A stretch of DNA of 64,000 bases from Gymnothorax reevesii (taxonomy: Eukaryota > Chordata > Actinopteri > Anguilliformes > Muraenidae): the NCBI GenBank assembly GCA_029721435.1, contig CM056582.1, positions 40,568,611 to 40,632,610 of the forward strand. Reading direction: 5' to 3'. The notes under the pieces are model-generated. The model searched no databases, was not told where the DNA came from, and was given only the letters and a program-made list of their open reading frames with translations. A program made the translations under genes and the position numbers. This document shows, piece by piece, positions 51,083 through 63,590 of this stretch; within the stretch, counting starts at the first letter, position 1, and every line of letters starts with the position of its first letter.

Positions 51083-54000
51083 TTAGCATGACAAATAACC
51101 ACGCAGCATTTTAATTGAAGGGGATTCTGTTCCTGGGAGTTTGTAGACAACTGTCTGCAGAAACTCCCACACTGGTGCGCACTGCTTAGGGAAATGAATG
51201 TCCAAAACATAGAAAAGTTTAAAACACGTATCCACAGCACCAAGGAGGCTGTTGTTCTGTAGTGCCTGTCTGCCAACCACAACAAAGGCCTGATTGCACT
51301 GACTGTTGTCTCCGAGGGCAAGGACAAAGGGGAAGGGTTTAGTGATCTCAGCCTCTGCCAAGAATTCAACCATGTTGGTCCCAACCTGTTAAAACCAGAA
51401 CCAGAAGTGAGAAGGTTAGCACAGCTCATTAATACCCCTGATCCTTGTGCACTATAGAAATTATGGCATATTTTCATTTCGATTGGCACTGCACCTCCGC
51501 ATGAAGTATAGAATGCATGACTGAAATTTGAAAACAATCTGACAAGCAGTTTGAGAAATCAGTCGTAGTGGTAAATTTTCTAAGTTCAAAATATGGAAAA
51601 CAAAAGTAATTTAAAAAAAAAAAGATCACATTTTAATGAAACTTGAATGCATGGCTGCAATTGGAAAACAATCTGATGAGCAGTTTCGGAGAAATTGGCC
51701 AGACGACCTGAAGGACGGATATGGAATATTTTCATATGGTCACTTGAGACCATATGTTACTCAGGAGAGGAATTGTCTGAAGTAGCTGAACAAGATTTAT
51801 GGTAGTAATAAAAGTATTTAAAATTAGAAATTGCACTTCCAGCCAAAAATGCATATGAATGCTGAAAGATATTGATGAGGGAAAGCTGATATTGCTCAAA
51901 AAAAACAGGTAAAATGTTCAAGAAAAAGTTAAAAGCTGCAAAAAAAATAGATGAAGCAACACTGGAAATGGCTGAAAACCCAACTGAAATTAAGAACCCT
52001 TAAGTGCACTGGTCTGGATGTATGAAGCAAGCAATTTGAGGTTACTGCTGGTATGGTTTGTCAAATGGTGTGTATGATGCTAAATTACTTACAGGCTTCA
52101 ATTCAATGAAAGATTTAATGTTTTCTTCCATGCTGGGTTTGAACATTTTCTTCCCACTTTTGTAGACAGGGGAGGGCAAGATGACAGGCAGCAGCCTGAG
52201 CGCAATATCACCTTGGGCTTCTGCACAGAATAATATTTTGTATCATTAAGAAAGCTTATTTATGCCATGATAATGTGTGCTCCCCCTTGGTTGGCAGCTT
52301 GTTTCTGGCAAGGGGGGACGATGTTGGAAAAATAAATGATCGTAAACAGCTCACCTGCTTCTCTATCTTATACTTTCAAGAATGATCACAGCTGACTGAC
52401 TGAGCCTAGCTGCTCCTTGCAGCTGCTGACCAAATAGCTTTAGAGGGCTAACTTTGAATACTAGAGTCTGTGTTTGTGCAGGAAATCACAGCATTTCCAA
52501 ACATATCCTTTTAGCTATGTGTGCTATAGTTGGTTTCCAAGTTGGGATATAAAACAGCATGCATTGGCAAGTAGGAGCTAACATCATTCTGCTCTGTAAT
52601 GTTACCGTAACGAGTTGTCAACTCGAGTAACGTAATCTTAGCGTCACCTATCTGTCCTTTCTTCTGCTCCAAGTGTGCCCTGCTCTCGATGAAACAGAGC
52701 AGAGGAGAAGAGGAAAGCTTGCACAATTGTAAATGACTGGAAAACGTGGGACACTCGCTGGGAGGGAGGGAGGGAGGGTAACAAGGTAGGGAAACATTAA
52801 TAAGCAACAACTATTAACACTTGGATTCAACTGCACCTGGAGGCAAACTGCCAATTTTGGAGAGAAGCTCCTGAGCCAGCTTCTCCTGGCAGGCAAAGCG
52901 CAGGATTTTGTCTTTAAAGGACAATGTCCAAGTCTCAAATAGCCTCTCTGCATGTTCAGGGTATAAAACCGAGAAGTCTTGAGAAATCTGAAAGGGACAA
53001 ATCAATACTGCATTAACTTCAATAAAAAACTTTAAAGTAATCCCGTCTTCAGCCGTTATGGAAAGGGTTTAGCCCACAGCATAGCTGTGCATCTGGGGCA
53101 AAAAAAACATTCTCAAATGTTATGGCCCTCCACTTATGATGGTGTCATAATTGGCATTGTGCGACTTTGTCGTGGTAATGCTCACATTGTGTAAATTATG
53201 GTTATATAGGACAGACTGACATGCTGCACAGAGCGGGCTTACTGTAGTACAGTGAAAGAAAGCAATGTTTATGATATACTGCTTTGTTGTGTAATGTGAA
53301 AAATACTGAGAACAGGAAGGGACTTGGGAATTTTCTGATCAAAGATGGACAAATTTGGACTTACCATGCCTGGTGTATCAAGGAGTCGGGGGAATTCATG
53401 AGTTATCTCCTCAACAGATTTAGTCCCGTTACCCCTTATCCACTTAGCCCTGTGGATGGCAGTTTGCCTCATGTACTCAGCAACTTGGTTAGCTGGCCAC
53501 ATATTGTTTTTGAGCCATTCAGCAAGTTGCATTGCCCTCTCAGATGAAATACTTGACTCTGCAGGAAAAAAAAATATTTTTTTTAACCAATTTTTGAAAA
53601 AAGAATTTCACAAAAGCAGAGTTTTTAAAATATCTTTTTTTTTTTAAGAGAAAAATCTGAAGTTTTATACCAGGTATGACCAAAATGGTACTTGTGGCTT
53701 GTTGAGCATCCTCCTCACTGCTTGTATGATTTTCACGGCGGATTCTCTTCCTCACATTTCTTAAGCGTTCCTCCAAAAAGCCAGTAGCTGGACGATGACT
53801 TCGCCCTGGGCTGTACCATGCCTCCTAAAAAGATAGAATATGTTCATATCCTATGACTATAACAAGGCTGAAGATGCCTTTGTTCTTTGAAGCAATTGCA
53901 GGACTACTGGCTAAAAAACCAATAAGAGACTAATACTCACATAGCCTTGACCTTGTGAGTCCTTCAGACAGGGAAACTGCTCTACCAAAGATGCAGCCAA

Positions 54001-57000
54001 TTTTTTTTTTTGGTCCGCAGATGGGCTGAAAACAAAATGAACAGCAAGAAAATTCAGGCCAAAGGTCATTACAATATGAATATGAAATAATTTTCAGAGG
54101 TTGACAGACCTCTTGTATGGGAGTTCATGCAACTGCCCTAAGTCAGTGACGTGTAACATGAAAGGACCCCTAAAATGGCCCAATTTACTTCCCATTACAT
54201 TCAGCAGTTAAATTAATTGAATTTCATAACCAGCACTTTAAAAATAAATATTTACTTTTCTCCAAAGCGGTCCATAAGGTGCGAAACAAGTATTCTGACC
54301 AGGCATCGTCGTTGTTTAAGAGAAACGTTGCTCTGCTGAAGACTGGTCAAAATGTCCTTGCCCTCGTGGCTGCTCATTAGGAGGTCACAAATATTCTGTT
54401 GTAAAAGAGAAATGGGCATACTTTACAAAACCACCGGCAAAATTTTGGTATGCATGCCTAAGAACCGAAACTGCTGGATTGCTTGATTAGACCTTACCCC
54501 TATATTTACATATTTCTATTACTGAGATCCATGCAGAACACTGACTACAGTCAATTGCCACTACAAAGTAAAATAAACAGTCCCTACTACTATCCTCTAG
54601 CTGCTGAGTAATCCAATTTAAAAATAATTCCAAAATACTTATTCCATTATAAAAAAAGAGGTTGACCAAGCATCATCTTAACCACATTATTTTTACATTC
54701 AGCAGGGCTAGTTACAATTGAGGGAAAGTTGTAATAACTTTTTTGCCAGGGGAGTTTGGCCTCATCCCCGATCCAGTGTTTCCCATTTGGCAGTAGATTT
54801 ATGTTTTAACCTAGCCACTTAAAAAATAAAAAAATACTAAAAGCTGTATTCACCTGTTTCTAAAACCATTTTTTCCAGGGGTGTCTGAGCTGTGCTGCAG
54901 CTAAAAACATTTGCTTTTATGTAAATAAAATTAAAGTTTAGAGAGGGAGAAAAAAAAAACACATACAAATGTCAGGTCTTTATCCACTGATGTTCCATTT
55001 TCTGCTTCAGAATGTTTACCCACGGGAGGTCCAGAGGTTAAACAACTTTGAGCCTGCTCTGTTTGTAGTTCCTATGAAATACATGGGGAAAGTTACCAAC
55101 AAGGACACACTGCATCATTTCTTTAAATAAAAATAACACATTATGCTAGGAATTTTTCATATTCACAACATTTATTTTGCAAGTATGATAGCGCTAGAAT
55201 GAGACCTTTATTTGTGAATAGAGTATTATTACAACTTTAAAGCTTTGGAAGTATCAATGTATTTTGGTATAGTAGGATATTCACAAGCTGTATGCACTTA
55301 AACCTAGCAATACCTCCAAGTAGGCTAACCGTATCTCACACACTGCAATGTAGGCCAAAAAGTTATTGTAGCTTGTATGACACTATCACCAGCAGCTTGG
55401 CTTTTATATTTTTTTAAACACAAATCCTGCCAAATACACAGTCCTATAACATATAGCCGAGCAGGGTTCTCCCCAGAGAGAAATTTCAAGAGGGTGTGAA
55501 ATGTATAACCATGGCAATAACATTAATTTACTGAACAATAAAATATTGTTGAAATAATACGACTGCATTTTTCCCCTTCTATAATGCTTCATTTGCAAAT
55601 CCTCAACAGAAAGTTGATGTTGTAACTCCATTTCCAGTGATACAGATAAAATTGGGGGTCATTCCATGCTAAATCAACCAAAACTTTCCAATTTCCCCAG
55701 GTCACCATCTCAGTAAATCTGGAAAAAAATAAAATAATAATAAATCAAACCTATTCAGCCATATGAAAAATGGAGATATCCAAAATTTCAGCTCAATATC
55801 TGTTATACTTCAGAAGATATGGAGCCAAGGAAAATGCATACATTTTTTTCTTCTAGCTGCAAACTTGCATGATTGCCTAACTTTGAAACACCATAAATCT
55901 CATTATACTCATTGCAAAATGCTGAAATTGCGCCGGTCTTCAGGTCCCTTATATGTGTTTATTTACTAAAAACAGCGATGTCTGCTAATGTTTTTTTACG
56001 CAAGAGCTTAAGTTTTTGTTTTTTTCCCCAGGAACCTGCTTGATGAAAATAGTCAGTCATATTTGTAGTCTTAGATATCATGAAAAACACAAAGAGGTTT
56101 CAAGCTTTCAAGTCTTTCATATGAAACCCTTTTTACCGACGGGACACCCCCGAAAATATACTACGTCTTGTATACCAATGCGACTTGTCCAACTAGTTTT
56201 ACAGAGAGTGACATGGTCACTAGGTAGCTTGCTTGCATTTGATAGGTCCTCTCAGCCAGCGGTGAAGAAGCAATTCAGTGCAGCAATGAGCTTCAAAATG
56301 AGCAATTTCTTTCTTTTGCTTGCGATTCTTCAGCAAAAGGAATTTTTAATTGCAAATGACATCTCCTCAGCGGGGCGCTAGCTTAGAATAGCGGGGCGCT
56401 GCGCCGGGCTGTGGCACTTTGGGGAGAACCCTGCTGAGTGAGGTGTCAAAAAGGTATGAACAATCAGATGCTGCCCAATCCTAATAACATCTATCACACA
56501 TACTTACAGTGCATTGCACAACCAAAAAACTGAAGTTTCCTTTGTCCTCACTTCCTCAGTTTGGCCACTGGACCTCCGATGAAATCATTTACAGATAGAC
56601 CATCTCAAAAAAGTTACATCTCAGATGTGTTATATACAGAAGTTATACACAGATGTGTGATCAGTCCAAAAAAAAAAAAAAAAAGGACCTTGGAGGTCAA
56701 CTTGAAAGGTTAGAGCAGTTAAAACAGTCGGTGACGCAGGGAAACAAAGTGATTGCTATTCCCTTCTTCATATGACCTCACCACATGGAGAGGATGGTAG
56801 TCATCAATGGAGTCAACATCAACAGAGTCAATGGCAGTACTGGGAGACACGCAGAATGCAAAAAAGTGTCTTTCAAATCCTACTGTGTCCCATTTCCTAA
56901 AAATGAATTTGATGGTGGACTCAAAAACCACAATCTTTTGCACTGTTCCAAACTCAGGTTCACCATCTGGAGAATGAGACACAAGTAGAGTCATCCCTGA

Positions 57001-60000
57001 CCGATATTCTGTCCCTTTCCACTTGACCCAAGAGGGTATGTACACTTCGGTCAGTAGTGGAATATTTTCAAATTTATGGCGGACTAAATCAAATTCTTCA
57101 GAGACCAGCGGAGTGCAGTAACCAGGACCGACTTCTTTGTGATGAGTAAACATCTGATCAGACAGAACATTGTAACACAGCAACATTTGATGCCTGAACG
57201 CCATTGTTTTACAAATGTTGCGGAAGTTGCACGTGACATGGGCAAGCCTTTTAAAGAAGCCATGCTTGGCCTCAAAACGCATAGACCAGTAGTGCACCAG
57301 AGGGCCCAGTTTCCTGATGGCACCAGGATAATGCAACATGAAATGATGCTTTGGCTTAAGATGTCTGTCTGGGAACAATTCTAAGAAGAGACTGTGGTGC
57401 TCTTCAATGAGGAACCTCAGAAATATCACTGCTTCTTCTGTTAGGGCTGGAGAAAAAATGTACTCCATGCAGGTCACCAGGAGCAGCAGTAGTTCCCAGT
57501 GCTTGTTCCCCTCAGGAATGAGATCCCTGATCATCAGTGGGAATACCCGCAACAGGCACCACATTTGTGCTGCTGTCTGCCTCATGGCACTGTCAGGCAT
57601 TTTTAGTTCATTGAGACGAATTGTGGATGGCTTGTTTGCACTATCACAGAACCCATAATCATAACTTGTGATGCGAAAATTAACCTGGTCTAAGGTTATT
57701 ACCTTCTGTGAGATAAGAGCGCCTAGCACCAATTTAATTTCATAGGCACCTACCCCTTCTAAGATATCGTGCATGACATCTGGGGTTACATTGTCCGTCA
57801 CATGAAAGTATTCAAGGTTTTTCAAAACACTATCCCTTTTTAGGCCAGTTTCTGTTGGATTACTTTGTGCCAGATCTGCGAGATGGCTTTCCTTATTCCT
57901 AAGTAGCAAAGGATTTTCCATTGTTTGTCTTCGCATGGTCTCTTTCTTCACATGACACCAGCGGCAAACACTGTTCCCAGAAAAGCTCTCTGTGTAGCCA
58001 AGGATTGCATTCAGCCCCAAGTTATCCCCGCAAATTTGGACTACCCAAACCTTCAATGTGCCTTTGAAATGGGCTGTGTGAATTTCAACTCCATTTGCTT
58101 CTACGTCCTTGATATCGTCAACCACTGACTCCAGGACAGCATCTATACCATAGGTTTTGGCATCATCCGCCTTATACACTGACAAAAGAAAATGTGAATC
58201 AAGGCTTGACAGGCACTCAGGAGGAAGACATTTTAGAGTGAAATAAATGAATCCCAACTTGTGGACTGAGGTCTTCGAGCTAAGTGGATTGACCATTTCA
58301 CAGTCATCATTATACAGCATAAGAGGGACAGAAAGCTCAGTGGGAAAAACATCATTTTCTTTCAACAGAGTGGTGTCATCTAGACTGTTTGAGTCACTCC
58401 ACTTCCTTTTCCACTCGATTATCTTTTCCATTGTCCCTGGACTCTCAAGAATGATTTTCAGGAGTGGACGCAATGGAATTCTCTGAAAAGTATCCCGCAC
58501 TGCCACTTGTTTCACAGTCCCCGTCTTTGAGTCCCTTTGCTGGGTGTATGAAACACCAGGGAGAGGCTGCTCTACAGGCTGAACAAAATATCCTGCTTCA
58601 GCAAAGTATTTCAGCTGCTTGTGCTCAGTCTCTAAGCACTGAAAAGGTTTTGCTGCATTTGCAAAATGCTCATTCAGCTGTTTACCTTCAGGAGTCTCAC
58701 TCTGCCCAATCCTTTGTAAGAATGACATGGTCTTTCTTTGCAGACCGCCAACTATGTCGAAAACTAGACTGGATGTTTGCTGCACCACGAAGTTTACCAC
58801 TGAGAGGGTCATAGATGATTTTGCCCTCAGCTTTGCTACAAACAAGGCTACTCTGTCTGTGATGGTGTCCTGCTCCAACTCATCCCACCCCAAGTCATCA
58901 GTTGCAGCACTGTCTTCCTCATCAAAGGGCTGACTGTCAAATGTGAGAGGTGTACAGTCACTAGATGTCCCAGGCCGGTGTGTTGGCTCGACAGATTCCT
59001 CTGCTCCAGCCTCTGCATGATGCTGGAGCAGGTGCCGCTTAAAAGATCTGCAGTAATTAAACGTCCTGTGACACCCAGCTTGGGCACACTCAAAATAACT
59101 AGATGAACTATGAATATTATGCATTCTCCTCAGGTGAGAAAACAAATGGCGAACATGAATCCCGGCAGTCTTTTTACACTTGAAGCACGTGTATCCCATC
59201 TTAAACATATATGTTTTTTTCACTCACATCTTGTAGTTGTCTCAGGTGCTTTTTAAATTTCAACCGCAGGCCTATTTTTGGCACAATTGTTTCAATTGAG
59301 GCATTGTCAAGGAGAAACAGCGTTTCTTTGTCAATGTGTTCATCTGTGAAGAGAGGAATAGTGAAAAGAAGAGACGTGAAGACAGCAATGCATTTTCATG
59401 TCAAGACAGCAATGCGACTTCTCTATTCAGAGCTACCCACATTGAGTTTCATAAATCAGGGAGATTCTTTTGAGCAAGCTAAGCGAAGCAAAGTCAGATG
59501 GGGTCCAGGGGAGTCCCGCATTAATGCCCTGCTGGAGGACCAGGGGGCAGTACTCCCGGTAGCTCCTGGGTTTTGGCCATTTTCCTCAGATAATTTCAAC
59601 ACAATTTTTACTTACAGGGGGTTTTTAAGTCATCAATCTGCAAAAACTAGTGCGTCCCTTGGAGGTGAACACAGGGTTTCCCCACAGACCAGGAAGCAAT
59701 GTGTGGTGGCAGACTCAGAGAGAGATGGTTCCCATTGTGTTGAGCAGGGGGGGGTTAGGATTTTGAGGATCATCTTCCAATACCGTATATATATTTCCGT
59801 TTTCTTTTTCGAATGTGCGCATGTATTATCAACTGCCAGCGATTGCGCATTTACTAAGAACAAGTATTTGCCACTAACATGTCTTTGTCCCCTGCCACAA
59901 AATGTGAAATCGTGTCAAAATGAGCAATCTCTCGGGGTGACCTTGAGAGTGACGCGAAGGTCACCAAAAATCGACTGGCGCCGGGGTGTCACCCTAATAC

Positions 60001-61266
60001 ATGTTGACATCAAATCGTAAGAGAATCCGTCAATTCGTTCTTGAGATCTCGCTGACAAGGATTCGGGACAGACGGACGGTCGTGAATACTGTGTCCCGCA
60101 GCTTCGCGCGTTCCACGCGGCAGGGGACAATTAGCGGGAATCAATTTGTGGTGGTCCGAATTCATTCTGTGGTGGCCCACCACATAAAGGTCTATGTGTG
60201 GGAAACCCAGGTAAACAGCAATAAACTTTTGGATATCAAATTTAACATACAAGGTACTTGCAATCATTCATTTTCTGTTTCATGAGTTGTATTACAGTTG
60301 ACTGGTCATTGTGTAATACATTTCATTAAAGAAGAACAGTCTTAGAATCATGGTTCCATACATTTTATGCCTTTTTAAAATTTCCTGGTTGATGAGGAGT
60401 GAGGTCCAACACTTGATGCAGATACTCTCCTTGCATGCATGCAATGCTTTTCAAGTAACCAATTTGGCCGCAGTGAGGAAGTTCTCTGAGAATCGCCTTT
60501 CATGGCACGAGATATCAGCGCTAGCAATTTTTTCAATCAACAAGGATTGCAGTGCGCTCATGTTCATAGAGCCTGTAAAGTCAGTCATGCACACTCCTAG
60601 GAGGCACTAACCCTCTCAAGATTGGTTAGTACAAGCTGCTGCTGGAAGAGGTGTTGGTGGGCCAATAGGTTGCGATGGGGACACTGCACTAAGGGAGAAG
60701 CCGTCTTTCGGATGAGAGGTTACACCGAGGTCTTGACTCACTGAGGTCATTAAAGATCCTATGACACTTATCAATAAGAGTAGGAGGTTCTGTGGTGTCA
60801 TGGCTCAATTCCCAACCCGGCTCTGTCAGCCTGCCACCTATATCATCCCCTGATCTAATTGGCTGTGCAATTTGTCTTCTCCCTCTCCACCAAAACCCCC
60901 AGGGCTCCCTTGAAAATGAGATTTCAAACTCATTTGGACTTCTCTGGTTGAATAAGAAAGTAGACAGAATTCTCAACCTATCAAAGATATGAAAATCTGT
61001 CATACAGGCTGTATCTTCGCAATCTAAGTTACCCTCTTATTCAAAGAATCGTGGCATAGAGTACCGTAGAGAATTGTACAAAAAAAAAAAAAAAAAACCC
61101 TCCGGGTGATGTCAGCTTTAGACTTCAGTCTCTATATGTTTTAATTGTCATTTTTACCATATTACACAGTATTATGTCAATTAAAGCTTTAATTTTTACC
61201 TTCAAAACTCTGTTGCAGGGCCTCCAAGCCCCATTCTTTCAGTTTGTTTCGAACGAAATCATCCAT
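51083..61266 (-). CDS. SAM-domain protein, ten coding exons, companion of the transposase-like ORF
   Basis: Coding exons on the minus strand: 61200-61266, 59228-59343, 54967-55071, 54256-54395, 53941-54025, 53671-53824, 53365-53558, 52837-52987, 52093-52220 and 51083-51385. Every intron has GT and AG, all phases agree, and the sum is 1,443 nt, giving 480 residues. Exons 1-2 encode a SAM domain (MDDFVRNKLKEWGLEALQ, then LRLKFKKHLRQLQD), a protein-protein interaction fold. Later blocks include LVEQFPCLKD, EAWYSPGRSHRPATGFLEER, AEWLKNNMWPANQVAEYM and a C-terminus with NMVEFLAEAE, NSLLGAVDTCFKLFYVLD and HFPKQCAPVWEFLQ. I recall similar uncharacterised teleost proteins, in many copies. Intron 2 contains the whole transposase-like ORF. 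No DNA-cutting domain is visible, so an accessory or regulatory role is only a guess. Confidence 0.82.
55462..56433. mobile_element. hAT-type non-autonomous element in intron 2 of the SAM gene
   Basis: Ends CAGGGTTCTCCCC and GGGGAGAACCCTG are perfect inverted repeats; the flanks show only a weak possible duplication. It lies between SAM exon 3 and the transposase-like ORF and has no coding frame. Confidence 0.65.
56719..59208 (-). CDS. Zinc-finger transposase-like protein (CACTA/EnSpm, DUF4218-like), 829 residues, intronless
   Basis: The first ATG (59208) opens an uninterrupted 829-residue frame; five further codons upstream are open but contain no ATG. Two C2H2 fingers lie at about 8-64 (CFKCKKTAG...HLRRMH; CAQAGCHRTF...HLLQHH). 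The core follows: LYNDDCEMVNPLSSKTS (about 299-315), ICGDNLGLNAILGY (about 392-405), CRWCHVKKE (415-423), PDVMHDILEGVGAYEIK (about 476-492), KPKHHFMLHYPG and YWSMRFEAKHGFFK. The conserved acidic residues fit a DDE-type transposase of the CACTA group, with the PK-H-x3-HYP region recalling DUF4218. It would cut and join the element's ends. The frame is intact, with no stop or shift, so it is young or under selection. It sits within intron 2 of the same-strand SAM gene, in a different frame from the SAM exon just upstream. Confidence 0.82.
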   Translation of the reverse strand: MFKMGYTCFKCKKTAGIHVRHLFSHLRRMHNIHSSSSYFECAQAGCHRTFNYCRSFKRHLLQHHAEAGAEESVEPTHRPGTSSDCTPLTFDSQPFDEEDSAATDDLGWDELEQDTITDRVALFVAKLRAKSSMTLSVVNFVVQQTSSLVFDIVGGLQRKTMSFLQRIGQSETPEGKQLNEHFANAAKPFQCLETEHKQLKYFAEAGYFVQPVEQPLPGVSYTQQRDSKTGTVKQVAVRDTFQRIPLRPLLKIILESPGTMEKIIEWKRKWSDSNSLDDTTLLKENDVFPTELSVPLMLYNDDCEMVNPLSSKTSVHKLGFIYFTLKCLPPECLSSLDSHFLLSVYKADDAKTYGIDAVLESVVDDIKDVEANGVEIHTAHFKGTLKVWVVQICGDNLGLNAILGYTESFSGNSVCRWCHVKKETMRRQTMENPLLLRNKESHLADLAQSNPTETGLKRDSVLKNLEYFHVTDNVTPDVMHDILEGVGAYEIKLVLGALISQKVITLDQVNFRITSYDYGFCDSANKPSTIRLNELKMPDSAMRQTAAQMWCLLRVFPLMIRDLIPEGNKHWELLLLLVTCMEYIFSPALTEEAVIFLRFLIEEHHSLFLELFPDRHLKPKHHFMLHYPGAIRKLGPLVHYWSMRFEAKHGFFKRLAHVTCNFRNICKTMAFRHQMLLCYNVLSDQMFTHHKEVGPGYCTPLVSEEFDLVRHKFENIPLLTEVYIPSWVKWKGTEYRSGMTLLVSHSPDGEPEFGTVQKIVVFESTIKFIFRKWDTVGFERHFFAFCVSPSTAIDSVDVDSIDDYHPLHVVRSYEEGNSNHFVSLRHRLF
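59672..60209. mobile_element. hAT-type non-autonomous element in intron 1 of the SAM gene
   Basis: Ends CAGGGTTTCCCCACAGACC and the complement of TGGGTTTCCCACACATAGACC. An 8-bp duplication with one mismatch, ggtgaaca (59664-59671) and ggtaaaca (60210-60217), flanks it. Confidence 0.65.
60620..60960 (-). repeat. Common teleost interspersed repeat (SINE-like)
   Basis: Contains the blocks cggatgagaggttacaccga, gaggtcattaaagatcc and attggctgtgcaatttgtct, which I recall from an abundant fish repeat usually reading ggatgagacgttaaaccgag. Orientation and class are uncertain. Confidence 0.5.
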
Positions 61267-61279
61267 TTCATCAATCTTA

Positions 61280-63369
61280 CTGTGGGAAGACAGACAAACA
61301 GGCAAAGCTGTGAGCTGACAGGACATCATGTTTCTCAGGAAAAGACATTTAAAATCAGACTACATGGGCTGTATGTAAAACAGACAGCATATGATAAATT
61401 ATAATACATATTACCTGACTTTGAGGAACACATGCATTTTTTTGTCCCTGACTGACAAAAAATCTTGTACAAAATTGCACCCTCAAAAATGACAGATGTC
61501 ACACAGGACCTCACTCACTTGCTTTATATAGAGCCATGTAGCTATGTCTTAACACGATTTAACACCAGCTAAAGCAGTATTAATCCTCTGACCCACAGAC
61601 TGAGACAACCTCATTTTCCACCATCTCATCCTGAATGGTATGATGGAACAACTGAACTTCCTCCGCATCCGGCTACTTATGAAACCCCGCCTACCTGCTG
61701 ACAGTCAAGCACGTTTAGATATCTCGCCGAATCGTGCTTAATTGGCCACATGCATAAGGATAGCGATGACTGCATTCTGAAATACAGAGGGAGGCACAAT
61801 AATTTCGGGGATACTGAAGTCCATGTTAACGCACTCAGAGAATACATTGGAAATTTACTATAGCGTCAGCAGCACTGAGACTCTTCTTAGAGTGTAAGTG
61901 TAATATGAAAGTTAAAGCTCGCAACAAACGTAAAATTTAATCAACTGGTTTCATAACTTTCTTGTGGTATTTCCAAGACTAGCTATACGATTCTGTGTTA
62001 ACACATAACATAATCTCATAATAGAATAAAAATGTAATTTCCGTCACCGTCTTCATGGAAACGTTAGTTAATTCGCAGGCATCAGCATTGCGCTAACTCC
62101 ATTACACTTACACTTCGTATTCAGTTTAGCTGCATATTAACAACGTGACGAAACGCAGAGCGGTTTTTTTATTTAGTCCTACAACTATGTGGTTAAGTTC
62201 AATCCATTTTAACGTTCTTCAGCTGCAGTAACGTTAACGTAAGGCAGTCTAACCTCATTCGAAAATTCTATAAAATGTTTAGAAAGTGCTTGCGCTCGAA
62301 GACAGCAGGAGACCATTCGTTGACAGCAACTCGGTTTAAAAAAATCCCATTCTGAAGTAGCCACGACATGAATATAGCGAAAACTATGATTCATTCACGG
62401 TTAATTAAGCCAAATCTTGATAATATCGGCTATAGCTAAAATGCCATTTTCAGGGTCATAAACAGGATTTTCAGGATGACTTTCTCAGCATCTGAGTCAG
62501 ACGGATAAGTAGCATAAGCAGGAATTGTTATGCCCACTTCTGTATTTCTGAATGCAGTCACCCAATTCTTTCGACGATCTCATCTTCGTTCTCTCGGCCA
62601 ACGGTAATGTCTTAGTTTATCAAAGAGCGAAATGAATCCGTCCGGCCAACTGAAAGCAGTTGGCCTGACAGGAAATATCTAATTTTCCTTGCACTGGCCA
62701 TATTTTCCCTCAAAATTACCTAATATTAGCTTTCAAGCTGCAATACAGGCTAGTCAAGAAGTAAGGTTAAGGCAGCCAGTCATAATTTACGCCAGGATAT
62801 TATTATTATTATAATTACAATTTACTGACGATAAAGTTGGGACGCAAAGGTCAAGTTTATATTTCCTTTTCAAACACGTCACCTTTCTCGAAAGTCTGAC
62901 GATATTGAGCTATGGTTAACATTGCCTGCTCAAGAACATGAGCTAGCTAGCCAGTTCCGGCAAACACCGATGTTCTTGATCAACGGGAAGGAGCAAACTG
63001 AATGACCTAACGTAGCTGGCTAGCTATCGACCTTGTAAATTACTTTTATTTTGACGATTTCATTATGCAGAAAAATAAACTTACGTTAAATAATACGCAA
63101 TTCGGCAGCTAACGTCCAATCATAGAATCCTTTTCTCAGTTTTCAAATTTATGTTTCAGTTAGCGCCAATTGTTATTTTAACTTGCATTTAGGGTAATTT
63201 ACCTATAACGTCAAGCGAAATTAGGAGAGAAAAAAAACGGTAAACGACGTTTTGTCGATATCAGTGTCAAGATCAATCTGATGTGTTGATAATGTCGCCA
63301 ATGTTAACACTTATATTCATTTTTGCTAAAACTGATGAAAAGAAAACGACAGAAAAATGAAATACTTAC
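61280..63369. other. Intron between the non-coding first exon and SAM exon 1; no gene seen
   Basis: AT-rich, with no long frame and no clear transposon ends. Confidence 0.5.
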
Positions 63370-63500
63370 ACATTCGTCAGCAAACTCTTCCCGCCGAAGA
63401 TTTTTCTCACGAGGGAGCTCTGAGAGAGAGGCGCCAAGCCAGCGAAGAACAGGCGCGCGACTGTCAGCTTGACAATCCAACACCTGAGTCATACCAAATT
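63370..63500 (-). other. Probable non-coding first exon of the SAM/transposase unit
   Basis: A strong donor, GTAAGTATTT, at 63369-63360 ends a GC-richer block. Splicing to the acceptor at 61280 puts a TAA directly after the junction for the small frame starting at 63492, so this is 5' UTR. It lies about 100 bp inside the CACTA boundary at 63590, where a transposon promoter would be expected. The upstream limit is a guess. Confidence 0.55.
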
Positions 63501-63519
63501 ACCCAATATTTCTGAAAAC

Positions 63520-63590
63520 AACCCATAAAATCGACCCAACTCAAGTAACCCCGTGGTTGAGTTAAAAAATCAACCCATCATTTTTTAGTG
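63520..63590 (-). mobile_element. CACTA-type terminus, right end
   Basis: Read on the minus strand it begins CACTAAAAAATGATGGGTTG with further TGGGTT motifs inward (to about 63520). It is the inverted counterpart of 43752. Confidence 0.6.

Noticed and set aside
63304..63492. 62-codon minus-strand frame near the right inverted repeat
   Set aside because: A strong splice donor at 63369 and an immediate stop after the next acceptor make it 5' UTR or a uORF rather than a protein.
43752..63590. Treating CACTAAAAAATG at these points as the certain element ends
   Set aside because: No matching 2-3 bp duplication flanks them and the inverted similarity continues outside both; they are reported as boundaries only.
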